The notes: generated by a model not told the origin, from the sequence alone. Shown: positions 54,201 through 63,714, counted from the first letter of the stretch. The stretch is DNA of 64,000 nucleotides from Eutreptiella sp. 'Long Island Sound 2002' (GCA_964036045.1 OZ038378.1:139406765-139470764); one strand, 5' to 3'. A program made the numbers and translations.

Positions 54201-56177
54201 GGGGCTGCAGTGTAGGGGGTAGTCCCCATCCTTGTACTCCAGGACTAGGCCAGCGTCGATACATTCTTGTATCTGTCGCTCAATCTCGTCGGCCTGCTCT
54301 TTAGGAGCTGGATAGGGTCTCCTACGGATCTTGTGACCCACGAACTCGGGTTTCAGCTTGAGGTCCATCTGTACCAGCTTGTCGCATGAGGCTGGAGGGG
54401 GTAGTTCTCCGAACACCTCCAGATAGGTCCTTATCAGCTTTTGCACCCGCGGGTCCAGTACCTTGATCTTGTCCTCCATGTCCTCGTCGGAGTGTAAGTT
54501 GCTTGCCCCTTGAATAGACGTCGGGAGGTGGTCCTCCACCGACTCTTCGCCCGCGGTAGCATCCTTCAGCCCTTGGTAGGCATACAGAAGGTCTTGCTCA
54601 ACCATCTCCGGTGGACGATGGCAACATAGGCACGCTTTAGGGGGTTCACATACACATTCCTCCGAGAGGTCGTCCTCATCTGGGGTCCTCACATGGGCAC
54701 CCCATACGCTCTTCATGAGCTTGAGATCTACCTCCCTTTGCCAGGTGGTGATCTTCTGTTCGAGGTCCTCCTTCAGTTGGGATAGGTCTCCCATACGTCC
54801 TTGCTTCAGTGGCCACGAGCTGCTGGTAGGCTTCGCGTAGCATAGCTTTTTCGCCACCAACTTCCTCTTGGAATCCACATACTCCCTGAGCCTGGATCTA
54901 GGGTCCAGCTCTTCATCCACGGGGTCTTCCACCCTCATGGAGAGTAGGGGTTTTAGTGGGGCGACGTACTCGGCGTTCTCCACTTCTTCCACCGCAGTCT
55001 GCACGAAGAAGGCGTCGTGCTCAGTTTCGTCGTCTGAGTGGATAGAGCTAGGTAGCTCAGATAGTCCACACTCAGAGACTCCATCAGGAACAGGTACATG
55101 ACAGGGAGAGTTGGGGGCATTAGTGTCAGTCACGACGTACTCATCTCCTCCGGGTGTAGTTTCAACAGCATCTTGAGGTCGTAGGCGATCCTTCAAGTCA
55201 CCCAAGGCGAGTCCATCGTTTTCTCGTTGTATAGCCTGGACCAGGGTAGGGTCCAGGTCTTCCCAGGGGATGGTGGTAAGACCTCCGTCCACCACGCTGA
55301 GCATACTCCCCCATCCGGGCTTCCCAATGGGCGTCTTGCGTCCCAGAGGCACGTAGATGGCCTCATCAGGTAACCGCACATAGCTGATAGTCAGCTTGTC
55401 AAGGAGGGTTCGCCAGTACTCGTTGCCCCCATGGGCTCCCCAATCGGGGGAACACAGGACCATACGGGAACGTTCCAAGGCCACCCTGGTCAGCAGCTTC
55501 CCCAGTTCACTGAATCTGGGGTTCCCGTAGGCCATCCCGAAAGAGGGCCAGTAAAATTTGTAGCTGCAGTTCTTCCCCTTGCTGCAGTATAGGTCCAGTA
55601 CATGCTGCTTGTCGCTGGCGAACAGTTCCACACTTAGGTCTTCTCGAGAGTAACCCAACTCCTTCAGACCTTGGTCTAGGACTTCCCCCAATAGTTGATA
55701 GTCCTCAGTTTTGGAGGCCGCCATCATGTTCGAGGGCTCCTCCTTCGATAGTCTCAGGTAACTCGAGGTATGTTCTGACTGCTCCAGTGGCACAGACTCT
55801 CTGCCACTGCCGTGGTCCACGTACAGGAGGTAGGGCGCTTGCAGCGTCAGGGATTGTATCTGGGAGTGCTGCACGAAGAAGTCAGTACCCAGTACAAAGT
55901 CGAAGGCATCAGTGTCCATCACATAGAACCGATGGGCGATAGTCTTGGAGCCCATAGGTACCTCCACTTCGCAGTCCCCGCAGCTGTGCACCACATGTCC
56001 ATCCCCCATCCGTATAGCGGCGGTGGTCATGGTGTTCTTCAGGCTCCCACAAGGTAAAGTTTTCTTGGCCACTATCGATATTGTGGCTCCAGTATCCAGT
56101 ACCCCCAGGTATTCACGTCCCCCTAGTCGGATACGTACCCAAAACACCAGGTCTTGGGTGCCACCAGAGCGTCCCCG
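51249..56177 (-). CDS. pol: Pol polyprotein (protease, RT, RNase H, integrase, chromodomain)
   Basis: Opens right after the gag TGA in the same frame; the first listed codon (56147) is GTG, so it has no ATG of its own near the start. Counting from 56147: protease 'LDTGAT' at 18 and 'VLGTDFF' near 90; a long spacer (about 120-590) with a segment resembling a Dam-type methylase; RT about 600-830 with 'LVVDYGELN', 'MDKRSGFWQVDL', and 'AHIDDV' near 773 where YxDD is usual; RNase H 'LVTDASNVGG' near 924; integrase zinc site 'HESSGHVG ... CPCRSC' near 1170-1215; catalytic D, D, E near 1241, 1301, 1338 with D-x35-E; chromodomain-like 'GWRFLTLWEGFGVEEATWEPFSAF' near 1570. Stop TGA at 51249. Makes and integrates the cDNA copy. 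Confidence 0.93.
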   Translation of the reverse strand, partial: RGRSGGTQDLVFWVRIRLGGREYLGVLDTGATISIVAKKTLPCGSLKNTMTTAAIRMGDGHVVHSCGDCEVEVPMGSKTIAHRFYVMDTDAFDFVLGTDFFVQHSQIQSLTLQAPYLLYVDHGSGRESVPLEQSEHTSSYLRLSKEEPSNMMAASKTEDYQLLGEVLDQGLKELGYSREDLSVELFASDKQHVLDLYCSKGKNCSYKFYWPSFGMAYGNPRFSELGKLLTRVALERSRMVLCSPDWGAHGGNEYWRTLLDKLTISYVRLPDEAIYVPLGRKTPIGKPGWGSMLSVVDGGLTTIPWEDLDPTLVQAIQRENDGLALGDLKDRLRPQDAVETTPGGDEYVVTDTNAPNSPCHVPVPDGVSECGLSELPSSIHSDDETEHDAFFVQTAVEEVENAEYVAPLKPLLSMRVEDPVDEELDPRSRLREYVDSKRKLVAKKLCYAKPTSSSWPLKQGRMGDLSQLKEDLEQKITTWQREVDLKLMKSVWGAHVRTPDEDDLSEECVCEPPKACLCCHRPPEMVEQDLLYAYQGLKDATAGEESVEDHLPTSIQGASNLHSDEDMEDKIKVLDPRVQKLIRTYLEVFGELPPPASCDKLVQMDLKLKPEFVGHKIRRRPYPAPKEQADEIERQIQECIDAGLVLEYKDGDYPLHCSPCFLVAKPGSTAKRLVVDYGELNKKTLNHSGSIPNMESTLEKIASCRYKTKMDKRSGFWQVDLTPNAQELLAFITPQGRVFKWKVMPFCVANAPALFQELMNKILSILRRRPKVQELISRGAQMEAHIDDVCQGTNTQEDHLILLGEFFAVCQENHTRLKLEKCEFMQETMQYLGFDVGYGWWTPAASKAKPLMDAKVRHEDPKKGLHDVRSFIGACNFYRRHIKNFTYTSAVLTDLIKKSTTWRWGPQEQQAFDELKDKVANAKCLGVPRAQGEIILVTDASNVGGGGTLFQWQALEKEEFDSAISQWGTEGLNRDGTLKHSYPDDKWVLVPLGHWNWKWNQARGKYSTYEQELLAGMLVLSSQARLLGSNPVVWLCDQEPVRSFQKGPPPEKAKLRRWWTYLSQLRLTVHHIQGVKNECADYISRNNFDALIGARSEALAKEAFSRMDVHLDLNMTMIRPLDGLQQSEYLKEFGDIYRRLEKRLDPLLVNQDQWKRDKSYLWHEDRIVVPSDRVPALLKWTHESSGHVGADRTLRLFKQWFHTTWTDDQLRKTLLPIVDKCPCRSCKPGDIRDRGLYSTLPIPHCANSVLYVDYTEMPKFGGYDFALVVTCGLTRFTRVFPCTKHITGEETIKILLEEWFCVYGAPKEINSDEDVRVRSDTGWYKRVLRSLNVQVSTGIPYSHTSNPLCERQIRVLKENVRIWCKTERTRDWVRLLPVISLMMNSQESSATGYSPHELFMGRPAWFLHAPYPEDTHSSVGEWVQEQQAKVDKAKAMLQRVRERQWNKKNKHRVPATYQEGDWVLVHHSRLPAWPRSTSDDPYFGPYKILSVDGHRITVRCSPRLGGTLVCAAQHLKRYHDPEDLCGEEWELNDEEIAALDLQGAASPMEVEGELPDMNAEEMAKEGFYLVKSVLRHRYRQGWRFLTLWEGFGVEEATWEPFSAFVLPEGRLNSVLVDYLSQNNLGELLRLAEMLASKNKARD

Positions 56178-56183
56178 TCAGAA
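56172..56183 (-). promoter_or_regulatory. Gag-Pol readthrough stop, TGA CGG
   Basis: Gag ends 'GAG TTC TGA', and the next codon is CGG in the same frame as Pol. UGA followed by CGG is an established leaky context in several plant RNA viruses. A short CCCAA/TTGGG pairing lies about 25 nt downstream. The shared frame and missing Pol start codon make readthrough the simplest way to produce Gag-Pol. Confidence 0.7.
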
Positions 56184-58679
56184 CTCCGCGGGACAGGTCA
56201 CCTCGAACCCCTTGTTCCGCAATTTGCGGGCCATCCTCATGAAACGGCTTCTCTTCTTGGCGTTGCCGTCGTCACCACCTTCATGCTCACGCTTGGCCCC
56301 TTGTTCTTGCTGGGCCTGCGTCTGTGAGCGTGTGGTAGGTCCAGACTGCCCTCCAGAGGGCTCGGAGTTCCCCCCTGGATTAGGGTTGGGGTTACCTCCG
56401 TTCTTGTCCTTGTTCTTGTTGTCGTTCTGGCGATTAGCGCCTCCTCCTCGTCCGCCTTGACTCTTGTCTTGACCACCTTGACCACGTCCTTTCGACTTGC
56501 CCTTGCCGGAGTCGTTGCCTTTGGCCTTGCCTCCACCTTTGCCTGAGCTTTTGCCAGGATCTTCCCCCTTAAGCTTCGCCGATAGGCGTTGCTTATGGTA
56601 GCACTCGTCCTCATAGTGCTTCCGCTTACCGCAGAATGCACACGTGATGGTGCAGCGGTAATGATCCGGCATCTTCACCTTGGCGCCGGTGATCTTTTCC
56701 TGCTGCTTCCCCTGGACCACAAAGCAGTCTCGCTGCTCGCAGTCGGAGGCATGCTGCAGGTGGCCCTGTTCATCTCTGGCATCACACCAGAATAGCTCCT
56801 TCACGTTCTCCATTAGGCGGGCGTGGGCGTGTTTGGGGGTAGTCCCCTGCCCAGGTCGGGACCCTTGGTACCCTTTGCCTCCAGAACCTCCACCACCAGG
56901 ACGGTAGTGGTTCAGGTGTTGGTCGCTCTCCTTCTCCAGCGCCATCTCCAGGAGCAGCACGCATAGATCCTCGTAGCGGAGGGATCTAGCCTTGCGCTCA
57001 GCCGTCAGACGGCACTCGTCCCATAGCTCACGGGGGAGCTTGGAGCACAACCAAAACAGCAGGTCGTCGCTGCTGTAGGAACCGGGCGTCAGTCGTCCAG
57101 CCCAGTGGTCCAGGTCCGCCAACAGCTCGGAGACCCTGCCGGGTTTGGGGTTGTTGGGCAGGACGGGCAGGTTCTGGATCTCGGCCCTGATGGAGAGGTC
57201 GGTCTCGTAGGTTGGGTACTGCCTCTCCAGGGCAACCAACACGTCGGCAAAGGTGGCGGAGTTGGTGACGATGTGCCTGACCTGCTTCTCCAGGTACTTC
57301 GTCTTGCAGCACTGCAGGAGCAGGTCGCACTTCACTCGCCCACTCGCGTGGGTTTGGCCGGTCAGTCGTAGGAACCGGCCAAAGTTCTCAGCGAACTCGC
57401 TGAGGTCCTTGCCTGTGAATTCAGGCAGGTTCACCACTATCTTGGAGGTGGCAATAGCCTTCGCCTCCTGAGCTCGGCGTCCTTCAGGGCGTCGGGTCTT
57501 CTTCTTCTTCTTCTTCTTCTTCTTACCCTTGGAGTCCTCGGGGTCCTCAGGGTCTTCGTCATCCGATGGCGAAGAAGAAGTCATCGAAGGCGGCCCATCA
57601 TCGGAGGGGTCTCCGCCTAGATCACTGGAGCCATAAGGCTCCACGTCCACCATAGCCCTTAGGGCTGTCAGCCCCAGCTGGTCCAGCTCGGCCCTCGTCG
57701 AGTTCGTCACGTGACTGTAGGGCGGCTGGGCTGTCCTCGGGACGAATGGGCTTCTTGGTACTGCTGCAGGAGTCGGCATCGGTCGGCTCCTCAGGCTCCC
57801 CAGGACATTCGTCAACCCTGCCGCCAGGTGGTTAGCCTGTACTCGGTGGGGTGACATCCCCACTGTCGTAGGTGACGCATGGGACGGGATCATCAGGGGC
57901 TGCAGTTTCTCCCTGATCTCTTGCGTGAGGTCGCTCACGATTTTCGAAGTGGCTCCTTGGAGCACCTCGTTGATCTCCGACCGCGTCAGGGACCTGTTGG
58001 AGGATCTTCCCGATCCTCTACTCCTGCCTCCCAGAGACTCTGGTCCTCTCCTCAACCCACTCAGGGGTGCATACCCAGGTGCACACCCAGGAGCATACCC
58101 AGGAACTTCCATGTAGGTTCCAGTGGAGTGGAGTGGATGGGGATGGTCAGCCGCATACCAACGCGGCGCAGAGCTGGAAGCCACCGGCTCACTGGCAGTA
58201 GTTGCCTCAAGGAGCGCAGTGGTAGGTGGGCCCATGGCATAGGCGGGGTAGTGAGGCATGCCAGTAAAGCCTGTGCCCTCTGCCATAGGCTGGTTGGTTG
58301 TGGAAGTGGATGTAGCGGCGGCTGGGTGTGTGGTGGTTATGGGAGAGGGTGATGCTTGGAGGCCAGAAGCGCTTGGTGCGCCTTCGAAGGTAGGGATATC
58401 CGTCGGGTCTTGCCCTTGCTCCTCTCCTTCGTCTGTTCCTTCTCCAGCATCCTTCTCGCTCTCGTTTCCTCTCTTCCTCTTCACAGGCTGAGGCTGAGAG
58501 ACCATTTCCTTCACCGACAGGGCCCCAAAGGCCGTCTGGAGGCCATCCAAGGAGTCCTCCGCCGTATCCATTGGCCCATGTAAGGGCTCTACCGAAGGTA
58601 CAGCGTCAGGCGCCGGCCTTGCCGGTGTCTCTGGCGCTGGCGCTGGGTTCACCTCGGCGTCCACTCTTCCTGGATCCAT
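56178..58679 (-). CDS. gag: Gag polyprotein (833 aa)
   Basis: ATG at 58679, about 100 bp inside the 5' LTR edge. N-terminal 380 residues are Pro/Ser/Thr-rich and disordered, with a basic 'VKRKRG'. A poly-Lys run (about 386-394) is encoded by a CTT microsatellite. The capsid-like retrotrans_gag region follows (about 410-590: 'LPEFTGKDLSEFAENFGRFLRL', 'LLFWLCSKLPRELWDECR'). A zinc knuckle 'CAFCGKRKHYEDEC' (Cx2Cx4Hx4C, about residue 680) precedes a Gly/Lys/Asn-rich basic tail. Forms the particle and binds RNA. The stop is TGA, read through into Pol in the same frame. Confidence 0.92.
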   Translation of the reverse strand: MDPGRVDAEVNPAPAPETPARPAPDAVPSVEPLHGPMDTAEDSLDGLQTAFGALSVKEMVSQPQPVKRKRGNESEKDAGEGTDEGEEQGQDPTDIPTFEGAPSASGLQASPSPITTTHPAAATSTSTTNQPMAEGTGFTGMPHYPAYAMGPPTTALLEATTASEPVASSSAPRWYAADHPHPLHSTGTYMEVPGYAPGCAPGYAPLSGLRRGPESLGGRSRGSGRSSNRSLTRSEINEVLQGATSKIVSDLTQEIREKLQPLMIPSHASPTTVGMSPHRVQANHLAAGLTNVLGSLRSRPMPTPAAVPRSPFVPRTAQPPYSHVTNSTRAELDQLGLTALRAMVDVEPYGSSDLGGDPSDDGPPSMTSSSPSDDEDPEDPEDSKGKKKKKKKKKTRRPEGRRAQEAKAIATSKIVVNLPEFTGKDLSEFAENFGRFLRLTGQTHASGRVKCDLLLQCCKTKYLEKQVRHIVTNSATFADVLVALERQYPTYETDLSIRAEIQNLPVLPNNPKPGRVSELLADLDHWAGRLTPGSYSSDDLLFWLCSKLPRELWDECRLTAERKARSLRYEDLCVLLLEMALEKESDQHLNHYRPGGGGSGGKGYQGSRPGQGTTPKHAHARLMENVKELFWCDARDEQGHLQHASDCEQRDCFVVQGKQQEKITGAKVKMPDHYRCTITCAFCGKRKHYEDECYHKQRLSAKLKGEDPGKSSGKGGGKAKGNDSGKGKSKGRGQGGQDKSQGGRGGGANRQNDNKNKDKNGGNPNPNPGGNSEPSGGQSGPTTRSQTQAQQEQGAKREHEGGDDGNAKKRSRFMRMARKLRNKGFEVTCPAEF

Positions 58680-58762
58680 CTTAATCCACCCTTCTGCTTA
58701 TGTTTGCCTGCTCGGAGCACTGGTTGTACGGCGCGGGGTCGCTGCCGGTGCACAGAGACAGG

Positions 58763-58778
58763 CTGCCTCTTGCTACCA
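58763..58778 (-). other. Primer-binding site, initiator-tRNA-Met-like
   Basis: Minus strand TGGTAGCAAGAGG at the inner edge of the 5' LTR. TGGTAGCA is complementary to the 3' end (UGCUACCA) of initiator Met tRNA, and after one extra A the match continues with GAGG. The first base overlaps the last base of the LTR. Confidence 0.65.
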
Positions 58779-59594
58779 GAAAAGTTTATAGTGTTTTCAG
58801 CACTGTGTTTTTGCTTCTCCTGCTGCTTGTTGTTGCTGTAGGGTGTCCTGCTGCTGGTTTTGGATGATGAAAAGCTTTTGTTTGTTGAAATACAGTAAAG
58901 CCAACTCAATCCAGGATAGCCCAAGCCAATAGTATGCAAGGAGAAGGTAATTCAGGATCAAAGCATGAAGGGCTGCAGTGTAAACAGTGAAAGATGATTA
59001 GATATTCACAGAAACTGCAACTCAGGATACAAATGAATGCATATTCACAGAGATAGCTGAAATGTTTTGGGAAAAGAGTTAGAAAACTGCCTCAGGATCA
59101 CTCTCTCTCCATAGTGCCATCTTAGGAGATGTGCACTCTTTGTTTTGGGTCCCATATGTGCTGAGGTGGCATGGTATGTGGCGATGAGGTCACTGCCATG
59201 TCACAGGGGATCTTCCTACTTAGTTGGGATCTTCCTACTTAGTTAGGCTGACCAGGAATTGAACCCAGGACCTCTCAAAAAGAGGTGCCTAACCCCCTAT
59301 GGTGCATACCACTAGGGCAGATAAGAATTCATGGAAAAACATAGATAAATTCATAGGCTCTACCTTAGGTATGTCAGTGCTCAGTCAACTCAGGAAAAGA
59401 TGTTTTACTTCTGATTGAAAGGGGATTAAGGGGTCCACTCCATATCCTGATTGGGTGTTTGGTTCCATAGGTCAAAATGTGTTATCACCACTTTTGGCTG
59501 GACCAATACTAAGATAAAAATGCATGGATGCTCAGTGCATCTCTAATACAACTAGAGTATGTCCCAAAGCAATGGAAAAGCACTTTTTCTTACT
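58778..59594 (-). repeat. 5' LTR, 817 bp
   Basis: Offset by exactly 10,616 bp from the 3' LTR with no gap, and no substitution seen by eye. It includes the same 19-bp duplication and tRNA-like segment (59246-59319). It drives transcription leftward into gag; no TATA box was assigned. Confidence 0.93.
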
Positions 59595-59599
59595 GCCAC
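59595..59599. repeat. Target-site duplication GCCAC, right
   Basis: Matches 48157-48161. Confidence 0.92.
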
Positions 59600-60057
59600 C
59601 ATCGCCACTTGTGACAGAGTTCATCAAAACCCTAAAAGGGTGGAAGGACAAGAAACAGGATGTCCTAGCAAGAAGCAACATGCTGGAGGATTTGGCCTAC
59701 CTGGGGGCCTCCCCCAGACCAACGAAGGCGTGGACTTTGGATGAGATATTGCGTAAAGGGTTGGGGGAGATGGGTAACTGTCCCATCCCAAATGACCTCT
59801 GGGATGAACTCGTCCTGGCGGGCATGCCAGAGCGTTTGTGTGGGGTACAGCAGCCTGAGGGCAAGGGTTACCCGAGCTCGGAGACAGAGGTGATGTTGGG
59901 GGTACCGAAGGGAAAGGGGGTACTTCCTGAGGTCCAGGTCCAGCAGGGTGAGGAGGGGGGTCCCAAAATATTCGCTGGTTATATGCCAGGGTGTTTTTGG
60001 CTCTTTTGTTCGGGACCTCATCCCGCCCGATGTTTTACTTATACATTATTTGGATGA
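59600..60057 (+). pseudogene. 3' part of the ORF interrupted by the gypsy element
   Basis: In frame with the 14 codons at 48119. Sequence includes 'VTEFIKTLKGWKDKKQDVLARSNMLEDLAYLGASPRPTKAW'-type helical content near the start and 'NDLWDELVLAGMPERL' further on. After about 59900 the composition becomes Gly/Val-rich and the frame reaches TGA at 60055, so a second lesion is likely. Coding continues in another frame as a reverse transcriptase. Confidence 0.55.
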
Positions 60058-61100
60058 ATTTGTTTTGGTTGCCAGGGATAGGGTTAGGCTCAGGGGGGTA
60101 ATGGGACGGGTGGCGGCGCGGTTGAGAGAGGCCAAGTTCCTCGTTAGCCCCAAGAGTACGTTGGAGCCTACGGACTCCCTTCAATGCCTGGGTAAGTTGT
60201 CCGATCTTGACGGGGGGGGGGGGTCTTCGCCAATACGCAGTTCTCTCTGCCGAAGTTGGTTTTGGCATGGTTGAGGCTCAGTATTACTCCGTATAGTGAG
60301 CGCTGCGTGCAGTCGTTTCTGGGGTCTTTGGAGTGCGCTATGCAGCCACGTATGGGTTTGGGGCCTATGGTGGCGGGCTCCCTTGCTTGGATGGTGTGGG
60401 GTAGGGAACGTTGCGACGGGCTGCCCGCGGGTTTGGGTGTGGCCCTGGCTCAGCTACTGGGGCACGTAATGTGGCCGTGGAGACCAGCCGGAGGTTCGCT
60501 GGGTTGGACTATGGCCGGGGGGGGCAGAGGACCGGTTTGGAGTTCAAAAGGCTGGGGGGGGGTGTTGGCACCCTGTGGGATGGGGTACAATGATCCGGCA
60601 ATGGTCTACCCTCAATTGTTCGTGGACACAGCGTGCGATTCTTTGCGCCGAGAGGAAGATTACAAGGTGCATCTTTTCTCGCCCAGGCTGGGCACGTGAG
60701 TGGAGTGGCCGGGGACAACATTCTCCTTGGGCTTCCGCGCGTGACAGGTGAACCAGCAGATAGTTGAGCTTTGAGGTGTGTCGATTGCTCTGCGGTTGGC
60801 TTGTCACTTCGGATGGGGAGGGGTGACCTTGTTTATTGATAATGCTGATCACATTTACCAAGGGGTGCAGGGGAGGGCATCCGTGGGATTGTGGGTCTAG
60901 TAGTGGATCTTGCGCAAGGTCAACTTGCTTTTTAATTTCTTAGGCACCCTGTGGTGGTGCACTTTGTGTTTGTCCCTACCTTCTTGCAGCAGGCTGACCC
61001 CATCTCCAGGTTGGAGGGGTCGTGTGGGGGGTGCGAAGCACGGGCTCTTGAGGCCGCTCTGGGATACGGCGGCGATTCAGGGCCAATTTGTCCTATGCCT
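59948..61100 (+). pseudogene. Reverse transcriptase/RNase H remnant of another retroelement
   Basis: Pieces in shifting frames. 'LLIHYLDEFVLVARD' (60030-60075) matches RT motif C with YLDD changed to YLDE; then 'EAKFLVSPKSTLEPTDSLQCLG' matches the following motifs D/E. In the frame of 60256 come 'VQSFLGSLECAMQP' (connection region) and 'PQLFVDTACDSL' (RNase H start). Further on are 'RLACHFGWGGVTLFIDNADHIYQG' region (60790-60860) and 'FVPTFLQQADPISRLEG' (60965-61015), like the RNase H end before (A)DxLSR. This resembles DIRS- or Ty3-related elements. Poly-G12 at 60212-60223 marks one frameshift. Dead copy. Confidence 0.55.
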
Positions 61101-62290
61101 TCTGTGTCAGGTTAGTGGCCGGTATGTGGGTGACATAGTAGGGCCCGTGGTAAGGTGACCACGTGAGTCTGAAGGGGGCGGTGAGGGGTACGTGGGGCTT
61201 TTTGGATCTTCGTGGGTTTCGGGACGAGTGGGGCGGGAGGGTCGGTTTATTCAGTTCGTGGAGGCTAAGGGGGTCTCGGTCTGGATACAGGAGCACCCCC
61301 AAGAGTCATGCGGCGATGGAGACCAGGGCCTCCATGTAAAATATGCCCCAAGGGTTGGGCAGCGCAGTGCTTGCCCTCTTAGAGGCGCTGCGGTGGCGGT
61401 ACCCGGGGGAGAGGAGTGGACGCCGCTGCTACCGGCTGCACTGGAACGAGGGAGCGAGCTTGCCCCTGTTGCATGCCTTGGTTGCCCCTCTCTGGCGTGG
61501 GGTTATGGTCGAGGTGCGCCACGGCTATACCTGGATACCAGGATGGGACTAGTTCTCCCTGGGGCGGCTAATTTTGGTGGAGGGTTACGTGGCGGGGGTT
61601 GTTTCGGCGGGATCGGGGCACATCCTCGGGATGAACTGTAGGGGGCATACTTTTTGTTCGCGCCTAGGGAATGCTTTGCAGGACCGGGATGTGTACGCCG
61701 CCACACGCATTTTTTTGCGCAGGGTGGGGATGGTGTGGTCGATCTGGTATGTTTTGCTGCCTGGGCTGGATGTGGTCGGCAGGCAGCCGCGAGTTCTCGC
61801 GGCAGCCGGGTTCCCCTCATGGCACTGGGGGGGTGGGGCAACAGCGATTGTGACGGGTCATGTGTACGGTGCTTACGGATTGGAGACAACACTGCACCCC
61901 GGTCCGCGGTTTTGTGGATTCTGTTTAAGCCTTGGTGATCCTCGGCCTTCTGTCCCCCTCCTCCCTGTGGCTGGCTGAGGACACTACGTGAAGCCACTAC
62001 GGCCCGGAGAATCAGATTAGCACGGTGGTCATTCCGCCGAGGGCTGGGTGACCGCGCATGCTTTGGCTTTTTTACCTAGTGGCGACTGGCCCCCCAAAGG
62101 AGTGGGGTGGATGACTTTACGCTGCGGGGTATGGGCATCGCCGTGGGTTGTGTCTAACGTTGTATGTGTATGGGTGACCTGGTTGTCGCGTCAGGGTGCG
62201 TCCTGTGGGTGCGGCACATCCGAGCGACAGTACAGGTTTCACCCGGTTGCCCACACAGCGGTGTAGGGGTCGTCTGGGGGTTGGCAATAT
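61101..62290 (+). other. Possible continuation of the retroelement remnant, no assigned gene
   Basis: ORFs 61192-61641, 61343-61552, 61574-61978 and 62048-62266 overlap in different frames and are Gly/Trp/Cys-rich. A 'CDGSCVRCLRIG' Cys cluster lies near 61850-61890. Nothing is identifiable; a decayed recombinase or zinc-finger region is possible. Confidence 0.25.
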
Positions 62291-62612
62291 ATACTGCTGG
62301 CTGATCCCGCAGATTCTTTTGTGCTTGTGTTGCCCGCATGGGAAACGACAATTTGGCTCTCGCTAAACTGTTCTTTTCCTTGGAGTGCTTGTGGGACCTT
62401 TGCTCTATGGTGACAGGTTTTTCTAACCTATGAGTTGCCCGCCCATCTCAACCAACCCAGTCACTGTTGTTCGGAACTCCATGTTCTCCGAGAGCTGGGG
62501 TACAGTTTTGGAGCGATGCACCTGCAGGAGCATCAGGACAATAAATATGTGCCTGCTGGCTGATCCCGCACATTCGTGTGTGCTTGTGTTGCCGGCATGG
62601 GAAACGTAGGGA
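62291..62612. repeat. Direct repeat pair, about 55 bp
   Basis: 'ctgctggctgatcccgca' followed by 'tgtgcttgtgttgcc' and 'gcatgggaaacg' occurs at about 62298-62349 and 62552-62607, with a few mismatches. Confidence 0.85.
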
Positions 62613-62745
62613 CTACATGCCTATATAAGTGTCTTAGTGCCAGATCGAGGATCGAGACAGGGGAACTTTGGTCCTCGGCGAGTCAAACTGCTTCTCGGTT
62701 ATAATTATCGAGTTTGTTCGTAGGGCAGACCTCCCGATGGATTGA

Positions 62746-62781
62746 GTGTTCCGATATGGCTTGCGGCCATCGCAAGCTCTC

Positions 62782-62825
<44 letters not shown>

Positions 62826-63162
62826 CGCACCGCTAAAGTACCGACGCTTGGGGATGTCCCATTGGAATTCAAACATGGTGGTCTTGTCGTCCACGGACCC
62901 CAATGCTTTGGCAGTGGCAAAGGCATTCCCGGCCGCGAGCTACACCATGAAGGCACGCACAGCCAGGCTCCATGTCATTTGCCTCCCTACTTGGCATATT
63001 TGCAGCCCCGTTTGTTTCGCACCATCTACGGCACGGGAGAGCACCAAGAAGAGGATTCTCGGTATGCTCCTTGGGCACCTCCTCCCCATACCAACAATTG
63101 GTAAAGCAGCCGTGGAGACCCCTGTTCATAACAGCATTTTTAATGTTTGGCCAAACACCTAG
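62746..63162 (+). CDS. ORF of 138 aa containing a CT microsatellite, doubtful
   Basis: One frame reads 'YRRLGMSHWNSNMVVLSSTDPNALAVAKAFPAA' region then 'TKKRILGMLLGHLLPIPTIGKAAVE', which has ordinary composition. Its beginning, however, is a Ser/Leu repeat coded by the (CT)n tract, so the true start must lie after about 62830. A second frame is also open for most of the length. Coding is uncertain. Confidence 0.25.
62775..62821. repeat. (CT)n microsatellite
   Basis: Nearly pure CT dinucleotides with one G interruption near 62788. Confidence 0.97.
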
Positions 63163-63714
63163 TACGTTAACTGAAAGTTGACCTTTTTTGGGGGGTTGAG
63201 TTGTTTAGACGGGAAAGACTCTACCCCCCAAGGGGGGGCAAAGCCCACTTACTCTGACGATGACCTACGTTATTGTGGTCGCAATTGTGGGTTGACCACA
63301 TGTATTTTTTTTCCCACAAGTGGAGACTCCTCTCCCGATTGTCATGCTTTGCCATGGAAGGTAGCCAGCGCAGGCTAAAGCACATAATGTGCAAAAGCGC
63401 AAGCCTAAGCCTCCTAGGTGGCCAACTTGTGTGCAGGTCGTGCGTCGGTTAGGGACCCCCGAGAACGCAGGGGCTGTGTGACAGTTCCGCCCTTCTTTGG
63501 GTTCCCTAGAAGGCAAGGCTGAGGCAGCCACCTCCTGGGGTGCGTCGCTCGAAAGTGTGCGCAGAAACCCCCCCCCCTTTGGGTACCACTAGAACCACGA
63601 TGTGCACGCGCTTACAATGCCTAAGAGTCACTGTAGGAGTTCCCATAAATTTCCTAAGTCCAAAGCAAGCCCAGGGTGTTAAGGGCCACACGCTATGTTG
63701 AAATTCCAGAAATG
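63163..63714. other. Stretch without a supported gene
   Basis: Short frames only, with no motif or repeat apparent. Confidence 0.45.

Larger units (their letters stand above)
48162..59594 (-). mobile_element. Complete Ty3/gypsy-type LTR retrotransposon with chromodomain
   Basis: 11,433 bp, minus strand. Order in its own sense: 5' LTR (59594-58778), PBS, Gag, leaky-type stop, Pol with protease, RT, RNase H, integrase and chromodomain, a 2.3-kb non-coding segment, PPT, 3' LTR. The LTRs look identical by eye, both ORFs are intact and the target duplication is perfect. This points to a very recent insertion and a possibly active element. PR-RT-RH-IN order and a C-terminal chromodomain place it with chromovirus-like Ty3/gypsy elements. 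Confidence 0.93.
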
